Shown in pieces: positions 57,697-64,000 of a stretch of DNA of 64,000 bases (within the stretch, counting starts at the first letter, position 1; the number at the start of each line of letters is the position of its first letter). The notes under the pieces are model-generated. The model made no database searches and was not told the origin of the DNA. It saw only the letters and a program-made list of their open reading frames with translations. Origin of the DNA: Priestia iocasae (GTDB taxonomy: Bacteria > Bacillota > Bacilli > Bacillales > Bacillaceae_H); NCBI RefSeq assembly GCF_016909075.1, contig NZ_JAFBFC010000008.1, forward strand, positions 1 to 64,000. Direction: 5' to 3'. The translations under genes were made by a program, and so were the position numbers.

Positions 57697-58803
57697 ATGA
57701 AGACGTTATTAGAAGTACGCGGTGCTCCTTCTTATTACGTATGTCAAACTGGTATTTTATCAATGATAGAAGAAAAATTACAAAAACAACACATTAAAAA
57801 AGCCCTATTTATACACGGACAGAAGTCTTTAGAGGCGGCTCAGCCTTTTCTTCCACACTTTCATAAGGTTCAAACATTTTATCGGCGCTATCAAGGAGAA
57901 TGCTCTCTTGAAGAAATTAAACGGCTTTATCATGAGGCACGATTATTACAAGTAGATGTGATTATCGGCGTAGGCGGCGGCAAAATTCTTGATTTAGCAA
58001 AAGCGGTTGGACATGAAGCACAACTAGAGGTTGTTTTAATTCCTACCCTTGCTTCTACTTGTGCGGCTTGGACACCTCTTAGTGTCATTTATGATGAAAA
58101 AGGAACCTATATTCGATACGATGTGTATCCAAAAAGTACATGGATGGTTTTAGTTGAACCACGATTGATTCTCACTTCCCCTGTTTCGTACTTAAGAGCT
58201 GGTTTGGGTGATACATTAGCAAAATGGTATGAAGCAGATGCATTGCTTTCTAAAGTCGAAGAAAGAACAACTTCAATGGAAATTGCTCACACGATGGCAA
58301 AAATGTGTCATCAAACCTTACTTACACACGGAAAGCAAGCCATTGTGGACCTTGCCATTCTTCAGCCTTCGCACTCTCTTATTCAAACCATTGAAACAAT
58401 CATCATGACTGGTGGAATGGTGGGAGGCTTTGGCGATCATTACGGTCGTGTCGCAACAGCTCACTCTATTCATAACGGGTTAACAACTGTCAAACAAACA
58501 CACCATCTCCTGCACGGGGAAAAAGTGGCTTATGGAATCTTAGTTCAATTATTCCTAGAGTATAATAGAGAGGAAATTAAACGTCTTTTATCCTTTTATC
58601 GAGACATTAAGCTTCCTTATTCTCTTAAGACACTTGGCATATCACGAAGCGATGAAGAAACCGTTCATCAAATCGCGAAGGCTTCTGTCCAACCAGGTGA
58701 AGCCATTTATGCTCAGTTTCCCTCTATCGACGCAAATCAAGTGTACAAAGCAATGATTGATTTAGAGACATTTATCGAGACCCATCTCTCTCTTCCACTC
58801 TAA
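57697..58803 (+). CDS. Iron-containing alcohol dehydrogenase, HcxA/GldA-like
   Basis: 368 residues of the glycerol-dehydrogenase-like family. NAD-binding IIGVGGGKILDLAKA lies near residue 90, PTLASTCAAWTPLSV follows, and metal ligands are an Asp in GLGDTLAKW and histidines in ATAHSIHNGL and LLHGEKVAYG. It resembles E. coli HcxA (YbdH), a 2-hydroxycarboxylate dehydrogenase. It lies 60 bp after metQ in the same direction, beyond a likely terminator, so a link to methionine or 2-oxo acid metabolism is suggested but not shown. Confidence 0.8.
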   Translation: MKTLLEVRGAPSYYVCQTGILSMIEEKLQKQHIKKALFIHGQKSLEAAQPFLPHFHKVQTFYRRYQGECSLEEIKRLYHEARLLQVDVIIGVGGGKILDLAKAVGHEAQLEVVLIPTLASTCAAWTPLSVIYDEKGTYIRYDVYPKSTWMVLVEPRLILTSPVSYLRAGLGDTLAKWYEADALLSKVEERTTSMEIAHTMAKMCHQTLLTHGKQAIVDLAILQPSHSLIQTIETIIMTGGMVGGFGDHYGRVATAHSIHNGLTTVKQTHHLLHGEKVAYGILVQLFLEYNREEIKRLLSFYRDIKLPYSLKTLGISRSDEETVHQIAKASVQPGEAIYAQFPSIDANQVYKAMIDLETFIETHLSLPL

Positions 58804-58903
58804 CTCATCTTGCATATTATTCGTCAAAAGCGGGTAAAACGAGTAAGGTAATAGTGTGAACCCACATGAAACATTGAAAGAGATGACAATAGGAGTGAGA
58901 CGC

Positions 58904-59272
58904 ATGAAGAAAAACAACATTGATGAATACCTCGAACGTGGGATGCATGGAGCAAAAGAAACAAAGCCTGACGAACGTCGCTATTACTTAACGACTCTTC
59001 GTGAACGCATTGAGATTGCACTAAAAAAAGGGCAAGTGATGAAGCCAAAGCCATACTCAGAGGTTGTGACAAAAATAAAGAATGTTCAAGATGGGCAATT
59101 GTTTTTAAACGGTACAATTGCATACCCTCATTTATCAAAATACATTCAAGTCGCAAATCAACATCATGTACCATTTACAATTGTTCAAAATCTTGAAGCA
59201 GAAACGGATATTGGTCTTGTGTTAACAGGTAGTAAAGGTAGTGAAGACATTGAAATCTTCATTCAAGACTAA
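58904..59272 (+). CDS. yueI: YueI family protein (DUF1694)
   Basis: 122 residues with the family pattern DEYLERGMHGAKETKPDERR, YLTTLRERIEIALKKGQV and a C-terminal IEIFIQD. It matches B. subtilis YueI (about 132 residues). No catalytic motif; it has a ribosomal-L7Ae/pelota-like feel but I cannot assign function. ATG at 58904 follows AGGAGTGAG. Confidence 0.85.
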   Translation: MKKNNIDEYLERGMHGAKETKPDERRYYLTTLRERIEIALKKGQVMKPKPYSEVVTKIKNVQDGQLFLNGTIAYPHLSKYIQVANQHHVPFTIVQNLEAETDIGLVLTGSKGSEDIEIFIQD

Positions 59273-59274
59273 AA

Positions 59275-59323
59275 ATCCGCCGCTAAATCCGTTTACGAAT
59301 GGATTTGGCTGGCGGTTTTTTCG
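59275..59323. terminator. Bidirectional terminator
   Basis: CCGCC/GGCGG outer and TAAATCC/GGATTTG inner helices (59279-59316), followed by TTTTTT. It is shared by yueI and the convergent hydrolase gene. Confidence 0.8.
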
Positions 59324-59330
59324 TTTGACT

Positions 59331-59936
59331 TTATTTTGCAAACACGTGGTTGCCAATCGTTTGGACAATTTCTCTCGTACGAATCCAATCGCTTGTTGCG
59401 ATATCAGGATTATAGAAATAGAGAGACTCCGTCGAACGTTTTTTTGCTACTAGTGCTTCTTGAACTGCTCGTTTTGACTCTTCTGAAGCGGGTGCATCAA
59501 TAGCGCCATTTTGAACCGGCGTAAAGGCATACGCTCCATTTGGAATCTTTTGTTTGATTACATCTGTAATAGAATTAGGAAATTCAGGTGAATCTACACG
59601 ATTAAGTACGACGTTAGCTACTGCTACTTTTCCTTCGTACGGCTCTCCTTTTGCCTCTGCTTCTACTACTCGCTCTAACAAATCAATATCTGCACTCGTA
59701 TATGAGTTACTACTTGGGATGGTCAGTGACTCCCCTGCATATATCGTATTAGTTTGTCGACTATTGGCTTTTTTAATGGTATCAATAGATACACCATATG
59801 TTTGTCCAAGCGCCCAAAGGCTCTCTCCTTTTGCCACTTGGTGCTCTGTATTTGCTTTTGCTTCATTATGTACACTGAAAAAGGAAAAAGCGGCTGCTGA
59901 AGTAACCACTAGATTTCTTATGTTACCTTTTTTCAT
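59331..59936 (-). CDS. ykvT: LysM cell wall hydrolase, SleB/CwlJ type (YkvT-like)
   Basis: 201 residues. The signal peptide (KKGNIRNLVVTSAAAFSFFS) ends near AKA. A LysM domain (about 32-78, HQVAKGESLWALGQTYGVS) is followed by a hydrolase_2 domain (about 85-201) with the catalytic Glu in VVEAEAKGEPYEGKVAVANV and the conserved FTPVQNG. Lytic transglycosylases of this type degrade spore cortex or wall. It matches B. subtilis YkvT in layout. ATG at 59936 follows GGAGGGG. Confidence 0.88.
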   Translation of the reverse strand: MKKGNIRNLVVTSAAAFSFFSVHNEAKANTEHQVAKGESLWALGQTYGVSIDTIKKANSRQTNTIYAGESLTIPSSNSYTSADIDLLERVVEAEAKGEPYEGKVAVANVVLNRVDSPEFPNSITDVIKQKIPNGAYAFTPVQNGAIDAPASEESKRAVQEALVAKKRSTESLYFYNPDIATSDWIRTREIVQTIGNHVFAK

Positions 59937-60145
59937 AGAGATAAACCCCTCCTGAAAATTTGTATGTTCATACTTTAACATACGAATTTGACCATTTCAT
60001 TGAAAAAAACGATAACATTTATGTTCATCTCATGTACAATGTAACAGCTTATCTCCTTCTCTGACACAATGAAAAACACATTGTCACATAACATCCAACT
60101 ATTAGGAAAAAACATGTACTTATCTTTTATTTAGCTATTTTTCAA

Positions 60146-60251
60146 ACAAAATCCCCCTGTCCTCTATCTATAGCCTTTTGGCTAGAGTGTGAGGCAGGGG
60201 GATTTTGTAAGGTGTGTAACAAGAGCGCATGTTGCTCCTGCTACACACCTT
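60146..60251. terminator. Two hairpins downstream of the gene at 60250
   Basis: Hairpin 1: ACAAAATCCCCCTG (60146-60159) with CAGGGGGATTTTGT (60195-60208), a perfect 14-bp stem. Hairpin 2: AAGGTGTGTA (60209-60218) with TACACACCTT (60242-60251), which includes the stop of the minus-strand gene. The rest of 59937-60145 shows nothing. Confidence 0.65.
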
Positions 60252-60576
60252 AATCGAAGATCTCTATTTCAACTACGTCATAAAAATCAATGACAAGTTT
60301 TGCACCTGTATCGTCCATAAAGGTAAACACATCACCTTCATCTGCTAAATGAAGCACATACCCTTGTAGAAATTGTTCTCTGTTATCATAAACAGTTATC
60401 AGTTCTACTTTCTTTTGTTCTGTATAAGCTTCCTTTAATAAAGAATGGAGGTCATGACTTTCAAGTGTATCGGGGCGGTTTACTAGTAACATCCCATATG
60501 TTGTCTCACCACGCTCATTTTTCCAAATATAATCTGCAAAGTAAAACGGTGATGTACTTTTACGAAAATCGTCCAT
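60250..60576 (-). CDS. Small protein, possibly YolD-like
   Basis: 108 residues from ATG at 60576 with GAGGAGGG upstream. The second half, with a helix (LHSLLKEAYTEQKKVEL) then strands ending in DDTGAKLVIDFYDVVEIEIFD, has the order seen in YolD-like proteins. That resemblance is weak. Soluble, acidic, no signal. Function unknown. Confidence 0.68.
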   Translation of the reverse strand: MDDFRKSTSPFYFADYIWKNERGETTYGMLLVNRPDTLESHDLHSLLKEAYTEQKKVELITVYDNREQFLQGYVLHLADEGDVFTFMDDTGAKLVIDFYDVVEIEIFD

Positions 60577-60712
60577 CAAATCCCTCCTCTAAACAATGCT
60601 TAAACAATTGCAAGCATTTATTACTTTAAATCTATCACTTTTTACAACAGATAGCACCTTTTATTTATTAATTCATTAAAATAGGTGTAAATGAAGAGGT
60701 CAATCGTAAATG

Positions 60713-60907
60713 TTAACTACGTGGTGTTTCTAAATAGCGATATACGACATCCCCGCCACGTTGAGCAATTCCTCTAAAATGCTTAAAGTCTTCTCGTTGC
60801 ACGAGCGTTTTCCTAAACAATAAAAACTCGTCTTTCGTCACTCGAAACTCTTTCAGTTCTCCACGCTGTAATTGACTTAATAATTGTGTTGCTTGCTGCT
60901 GATCCAC
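60713..60907 (-). CDS. Small conserved protein, unknown
   Basis: 64 residues from GTG at 60907, which has AGAGGTGG 5 nt upstream. An ATG at 60928 would add seven residues but lacks a binding site, and a TATAAT (60950-60945) would leave it almost no leader. The protein has a helical N-terminus (QQQATQLLSQLQRGEL) and a conserved-looking REDFKHFRGIAQRGGDVVYR. No family recognised. Confidence 0.7.
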   Translation of the reverse strand: MDQQQATQLLSQLQRGELKEFRVTKDEFLLFRKTLVQREDFKHFRGIAQRGGDVVYRYLETPRS

Positions 60908-60951
60908 CTTAACCACCTCTGTTGTCATAACGTTTACTGACTTGCATTATA

Positions 60952-61827
60952 TCAAGTTTTCAAATAAGATGCACTCATTTCTGTTTCTAGCCATGCTTCT
61001 AGCTTTTCATGCTGAGCTTTTGCTTCCTCATATCCCTGTCTATAAAGAGCCTCAAGCTTCAGTGGATTTTTTTCCATTCTTCCTACTTGTAACGGTAATT
61101 GAGGACGAACGACGAAAATATTTCCCTTCTTTTCTTGCTCTTCAATATAATCTAGGGTGTCATTGTAACGTGCATATCGCTTTTCCATTGCTTCTAACAG
61201 CCCTTTGTATTTGCGATAAGAACGTTTGGCTAACCAAAACATGGATGATTTCTTTTTTCTATATTCTCGATTACGTGTTAAGATCACTACATTTTTCATA
61301 TTTCCATCCTGCTCTGATTTTTTCAAAGGTATTGGATCACTAATGCCACCATCTAGCAGCTTTCGACCATCGTATTCAACGATTGGTGCGACAAATGGCA
61401 AAGAGCTAGATGCACGAATAATGGTTAATACATCTTCTTTGTACTCATCATAATAAACAGGCTCTCCCGTTACACAATCCGTTGTACCAATGACAAACTT
61501 CTCTTTCCGATTTTGAAAGGTTTCAAAATCGAAAGGCACAAGAGAAGTAGGGATTTCATTGAACACAAAATCCATTCCAAACATTTCGCGATTTCGAACA
61601 TAGTTACGAAACGATAGATAGCGTGGATCGTTAATAAAATCAATATTAACTTTTCGATTACGGCCGTGTTGACGTGATAAATAAGAAGAAGCTTGACATG
61701 CCCCTGCCGAAACACCAATGACATAAGGAAAATAAAGGTCGTTCTCCATAAAATAATCCAGAACGCCTGCTGTATAAATCCCTCTCATTCCTCCGCCTTC
61801 TAACACTAGACCTATATGATTCATCAT
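60952..61827 (-). CDS. Patatin-like phospholipase
   Basis: 291 residues. The oxyanion-hole GGGMRG at residues 10-15, the nucleophile Ser in GVSAGA (near 41) and the catalytic Asp in LLDGGISDPIP (near 160) form the Ser-Asp dyad of patatins. The C-terminus is basic and helical. No signal peptide, so it acts on membrane lipids from the cytosol or is released another way. ATG at 61827 follows AGAAGGTG. Substrate unknown. Confidence 0.88.
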   Translation of the reverse strand: MMNHIGLVLEGGGMRGIYTAGVLDYFMENDLYFPYVIGVSAGACQASSYLSRQHGRNRKVNIDFINDPRYLSFRNYVRNREMFGMDFVFNEIPTSLVPFDFETFQNRKEKFVIGTTDCVTGEPVYYDEYKEDVLTIIRASSSLPFVAPIVEYDGRKLLDGGISDPIPLKKSEQDGNMKNVVILTRNREYRKKKSSMFWLAKRSYRKYKGLLEAMEKRYARYNDTLDYIEEQEKKGNIFVVRPQLPLQVGRMEKNPLKLEALYRQGYEEAKAQHEKLEAWLETEMSASYLKT

Positions 61828-62048
61828 CTTATACACCTTCTATTTCCAACATTTATATGTGTGTAATATATCGAATTCATTTCCATTTGTCGACTATTAC
61901 AACCTGTGAATCTGGTATTTTTTGAAAGATGATTTTATAGCAAACACTATTTTTAAAAAAGAAGCTTTCTCAAAAAAATGCTCAATAACTAGAACATTTT
62001 TAAAAAAACTCTTTACTCTATTAACTTTTTAAGGCAAACTTGTAAAAA

Positions 62049-62062
62049 AGAAAGCGTTATCT
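62049..62062 (+). promoter_or_regulatory. Weak candidate cre site upstream of ykvS
   Basis: AGAAAGCGTTATCT matches the CcpA site TGNAARCGNWWWCA except at its first and last bases, which remain complementary. The surrounding gap 61828-62164 is otherwise featureless and AT-rich. Confidence 0.3.
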
Positions 62063-62164
62063 TTACCAATTTATTTACTTTTATTCAAATTTTTGAAACT
62101 TTTTTCTTTTTTATTCGTATATCTATGTATACAAAGATTATCTAACCATAAAGGAGAGAGACAA

Positions 62165-62350
62165 ATGACAATTGCTCAAGTAGGAAATTTAATTGAATTT
62201 AAACAGGGGTTAAAAGGGATTGTCGAAAAAGTAAACGAAAATTCGGTTATCGTTGATTTAACATACATGAGTAACTATCGTGAATTAGATCTTGAACAAC
62301 GTACAGTTGTCAATCACAAGAATTACAAAATTATCGCAGAAACGGTATAG
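62165..62350 (+). CDS. ykvS: YkvS family protein (DUF2187)
   Basis: 61 residues forming a small beta-barrel-like (KOW-like) domain: GNLIEFKQGLKGIVEKV, NSVIVDLTYM and VVNHKNYKII. Nearly the same length as B. subtilis YkvS, which lies in the equivalent ykv block. AAGGAGAG precedes ATG at 62165. Function unknown; a nucleic-acid-binding role is only a guess from the fold impression. Confidence 0.88.
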   Translation: MTIAQVGNLIEFKQGLKGIVEKVNENSVIVDLTYMSNYRELDLEQRTVVNHKNYKIIAETV

Positions 62351-62404
62351 CAAGTTTCTTCACCATACATGACATACATGTTTTTGAAAGCGCATTATTA
62401 TTAA

Positions 62405-62442
62405 AAGGGTTGTTCTGTTGAAAAACGGAACACTCTTTTTTT
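62405..62442 (+). terminator. Terminator after ykvS
   Basis: AGGGTTGTTCTGTT pairs with ACGGAACACTCT using several G-T pairs, followed by TTTTTTT. The remaining gap 62443-62797 is AT-rich with nothing I can support. Confidence 0.6.
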
Positions 62443-62797
62443 ATATGATGAATGTTAATATTCTCAACGAAAAACTTGACTGCTCCTCCTCAAGTCAGCT
62501 CTCTTGTCATCTACCATTTTCACTTACTCAAGCTCTTATTTTTGCTTGCAAATTTCGTTTTTTTGTTGTTCGTTAATAATTCCTAATTTGTACATTAAGT
62601 ACACATAATTTTGAACTTTTTTATTCCCTTGTGATTTCACCCTTCATCATCCTTTTCATTTGTTAATGTTAGTACATTATATGAGCAAATCCAAAAAAGT
62701 TTCCTTGAGGAAAAATATTTCACCTTAACTTTCTCTTGAACAAAATGATGTTTGCTGTCACAATACAAACAAAAGGATAGATAAAGGAAGTTTTATC

Positions 62798-63013
62798 ATG
62801 ATTGATACTCTCTTATTTTTAATCGGTGTAGGAACCGTCATCTTCTTTGCTTTTGGATTATTGTTTAGGAAATATAAACGTGCAAATAAAAACCAAAACA
62901 CGACCGTTGATTATGTAGATGATGAACATGATCATGATGAATTCGATGATAGCTCATCCTATACAAGCTGGAGTGATGAAGCATCTGGAAATGATGACAA
63001 CAATAGCAATTAA
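62798..63013 (+). CDS. Small single-pass membrane protein with acidic tail
   Basis: 71 residues: helix LLFLIGVGTVIFFAFGLLF at residues 5-23, a basic stop-transfer region (RKYKRANK), then a very acidic Asp/Ser/Asn-rich tail (DYVDDEHDHDEFDDSSS). AAAGGAAG precedes the ATG and a terminator follows. Unknown function. Confidence 0.72.
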   Translation: MIDTLLFLIGVGTVIFFAFGLLFRKYKRANKNQNTTVDYVDDEHDHDEFDDSSSYTSWSDEASGNDDNNSN

Positions 63014-63014
63014 T

Positions 63015-63048
63015 GAAAAGACCCCTTGCATATGCAAGGGGCTTTCTA
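63015..63048. terminator. Bidirectional terminator
   Basis: CCCCTTGCA/TGCAAGGGG (63022-63040) with AAAAG and CTTTC flanks, between convergent genes. Confidence 0.75.
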
Positions 63049-63747
63049 TTTAGACAATACTCGTTTTCCGTTCGTAAATGAGTAATAGCATTCGCCAGTA
63101 TAGATGTCGTTACTTTCATGAACATGAACGCCTGCTTTATCTTGTGTAGCGGCTTTCATCATAGATTTAGCAACGTTACAAGCTTTAATTGGCTTATACT
63201 TTCGGTATTTGCCAACAAGCAAAAATGAACAACTTTTTAACGCATATTCTCCGAACTTTTCACCAACTCGAAGCTCATTTCGCTTTCCAAGAAGTAAAGA
63301 TGGACGGAAGAAGTGAGTGGAGCGAATGTATAAGCTTGCAATGTCTTCTTCCGTTTGGCCTTTCACTTTATTATAAAAAAACGGTGAACGAAGGTCTGCA
63401 CCGATCGCAGTAATGGCTAAGAAGTTGCTCGCTTTCTTCTTTTCTGCACATTTCGCTGCTGATAATGGATATTCATAATCGACTTTCATGAATTTCGCTT
63501 TTGTTTTTGCTTTTTTCATCGTTGTACCAAGACAACAATACACATCATCAACAGCAAACTCATCTTCATATTGTGTTAAATTGGAAAAGTCGACTACAAC
63601 TTGACGCAATTTTTCATGATTTAATGGAAGCTCATTCCGTACGAGCACTGTCACATGTTGATAAAGTTTGCTTTGAAGTAATAGTTGCAAGAGTTCTTGA
63701 CCTACTAATCCACTTGCTCCTAATACCACTGCTGATCTTTGCGACAT
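63046..63747 (-). CDS. NAD(P)H-binding oxidoreductase, TIP30-like
   Basis: A 233-residue atypical short-chain dehydrogenase. The N-terminal Rossmann motif VVLGASGLVGQELLQLLL is followed by VLVRNELPL, VYCCLGTTMKKA, and an FFYNKVKGQTEEDI region holding the YxxxK. SLLLGKRNELRVGE comes later. This is the layout of HTATIP2/TIP30-like NAD(P)-binding proteins. ATG at 63747 follows GAAGGTG. Substrate unknown. Confidence 0.85.
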   Translation of the reverse strand: MSQRSAVVLGASGLVGQELLQLLLQSKLYQHVTVLVRNELPLNHEKLRQVVVDFSNLTQYEDEFAVDDVYCCLGTTMKKAKTKAKFMKVDYEYPLSAAKCAEKKKASNFLAITAIGADLRSPFFYNKVKGQTEEDIASLYIRSTHFFRPSLLLGKRNELRVGEKFGEYALKSCSFLLVGKYRKYKPIKACNVAKSMMKAATQDKAGVHVHESNDIYTGECYYSFTNGKRVLSK

Positions 63748-63784
63748 TCTTTCACCTTCTTTGTTCATTATGATTACAGTCAAA

Positions 63785-63861
63785 GGGCTGCCCCTTATCC
63801 CTTCCCTCTTTCATTGAGTAGTACAATGAAAACATTCAGGTGCTGCACAACGGGACAGCCA
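63785..63861. terminator. Structured element downstream of queF
   Basis: GGCTGCCCC (63786-63794) faces GGGACAGCC (63852-63860) with one mismatch, and TTTCATTG/CAATGAAA (63810-63833) forms an inner hairpin. On the minus strand the outer stem is followed by CTTTG. It is probably a weak queF terminator. Confidence 0.5.
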
Positions 63862-63869
63862 CTTATTTA

Positions 63870-64000
63870 TTAACGATTATCAACTGTTTCAGGGTATAAA
63901 TCGTGATTCATTAGACGGTATTCTGCCATCTTTTCATATTTCGTACCTGGACGGCCATAGTTTACATACGGATCAATTGAAATACCACCACGTGGCGTAA
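63870..64000 (-). CDS. queF: NADPH-dependent 7-cyano-7-deazaguanine reductase, C-terminal part
   Basis: Only the last 43 codons are in the window; the 5' end lies beyond 64000. The peptide [20 protein letters not shown] and the end [13 protein letters not shown] are characteristic of QueF, which reduces preQ0 to preQ1 in queuosine synthesis. In B. subtilis queF (ykvM) lies in the ykv block near ykvS and ykvI, as here. Confidence 0.93.
   Translation of the reverse strand, partial: TPRGGISIDPYVNYGRPGTKYEKMAEYRLMNHDLYPETVDNR

Noticed and set aside
61828-62164. GTATA-N6-TATAC in front of ykvS as a QsrR-type operator
   Set aside because: Spacing is off by one from the recalled GTATA-N5-TATAC, and the region is so AT-rich that chance matches are likely.

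Overview
The window is about 64 kb of AT-rich, densely coded DNA from an endospore-forming Bacillaceae bacterium (Bacillus in the broad sense). The gene families, strong AGGAGG-type ribosome binding sites, frequent TTG/GTG starts, T-rich intrinsic terminators, S-box and FMN riboswitches and a GlcT/RAT-controlled ptsGHI operon all fit. Much of the backbone matches, in reverse order, the B. subtilis interval running from queF/ykvI through ykvS, ykvT, glcT-ptsGHI, ykwC, patA, cheV, ykyB, ykuC, ykuD and ykuE to ykuF (fadH). This gene order is recalled from memory and was not searched.

Layout. 1-0.3 kb: two copies of a 125-bp structured repeat. 0.35-9.4 kb: fadH, ykuE, a PAS-GGDEF-EAL protein, a glycine-zipper small protein, polyphosphate kinase and exopolyphosphatase, then ykuD. 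9.4-18.1 kb: gdh-glcU, ykyB, cheV, ykuC with a divergent TetR gene, an IDEAL-domain protein, patA, ykwC and a TM2 protein. 18.4-22.1 kb: a nitroreductase with a YodB-like operator, a MITE-like composite hairpin, an SDR, an unknown protein and a LysR regulator. 22.5-27.7 kb: glcT-ptsGHI with its antiterminator target. 28.8-32.7 kb: the ribDEBAH operon behind an FMN riboswitch. 32.8-37.5 kb: ykvI, an aldo/keto reductase and an SLH-anchored 5'-nucleotidase. 37.9-43.4 kb: a SAM riboswitch driving yitJ-metH. 43.4-45.0 kb: a SipW-type signal peptidase cassette with a TasA/CalY-like protein. 45.3-54.4 kb: transport and catabolism (CstA, a NCS2 purine permease, AtoE, GntP permease, 3-hydroxybutyrate dehydrogenase) with several small proteins. 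54.9-59.3 kb: a second SAM riboswitch, metNPQ, an HcxA-like dehydrogenase and yueI. 59.3-64 kb: a spore-type cell wall hydrolase, small proteins, a patatin, ykvS, a NAD(P)-binding protein and the 3' end of queF.

How the parts work together. One methionine regulon is spread over two S-box units: methionine synthesis (yitJ supplies methyl-THF and SAM-dependent homocysteine methylation; metH is the B12 enzyme) and methionine uptake (metNPQ). Glucose enters through PtsG/HPr/EI under GlcT, and separately through GlcU with glucose dehydrogenase. Short-chain acids and 3-hydroxybutyrate are handled by AtoE, the GntP permease and the dehydrogenase. Polyphosphate is made and degraded by ppk and ppx.

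The least ordinary region is the SipW cassette at 43.4-45.0 kb. Its third ORF has a hydrophobic segment that continues in frame upstream of its first ATG. That stretch has no start codon and overlaps a run of ten A residues at the end of sipW. I found no tRNA or rRNA genes, CRISPR arrays, insertion sequences or prophage genes.
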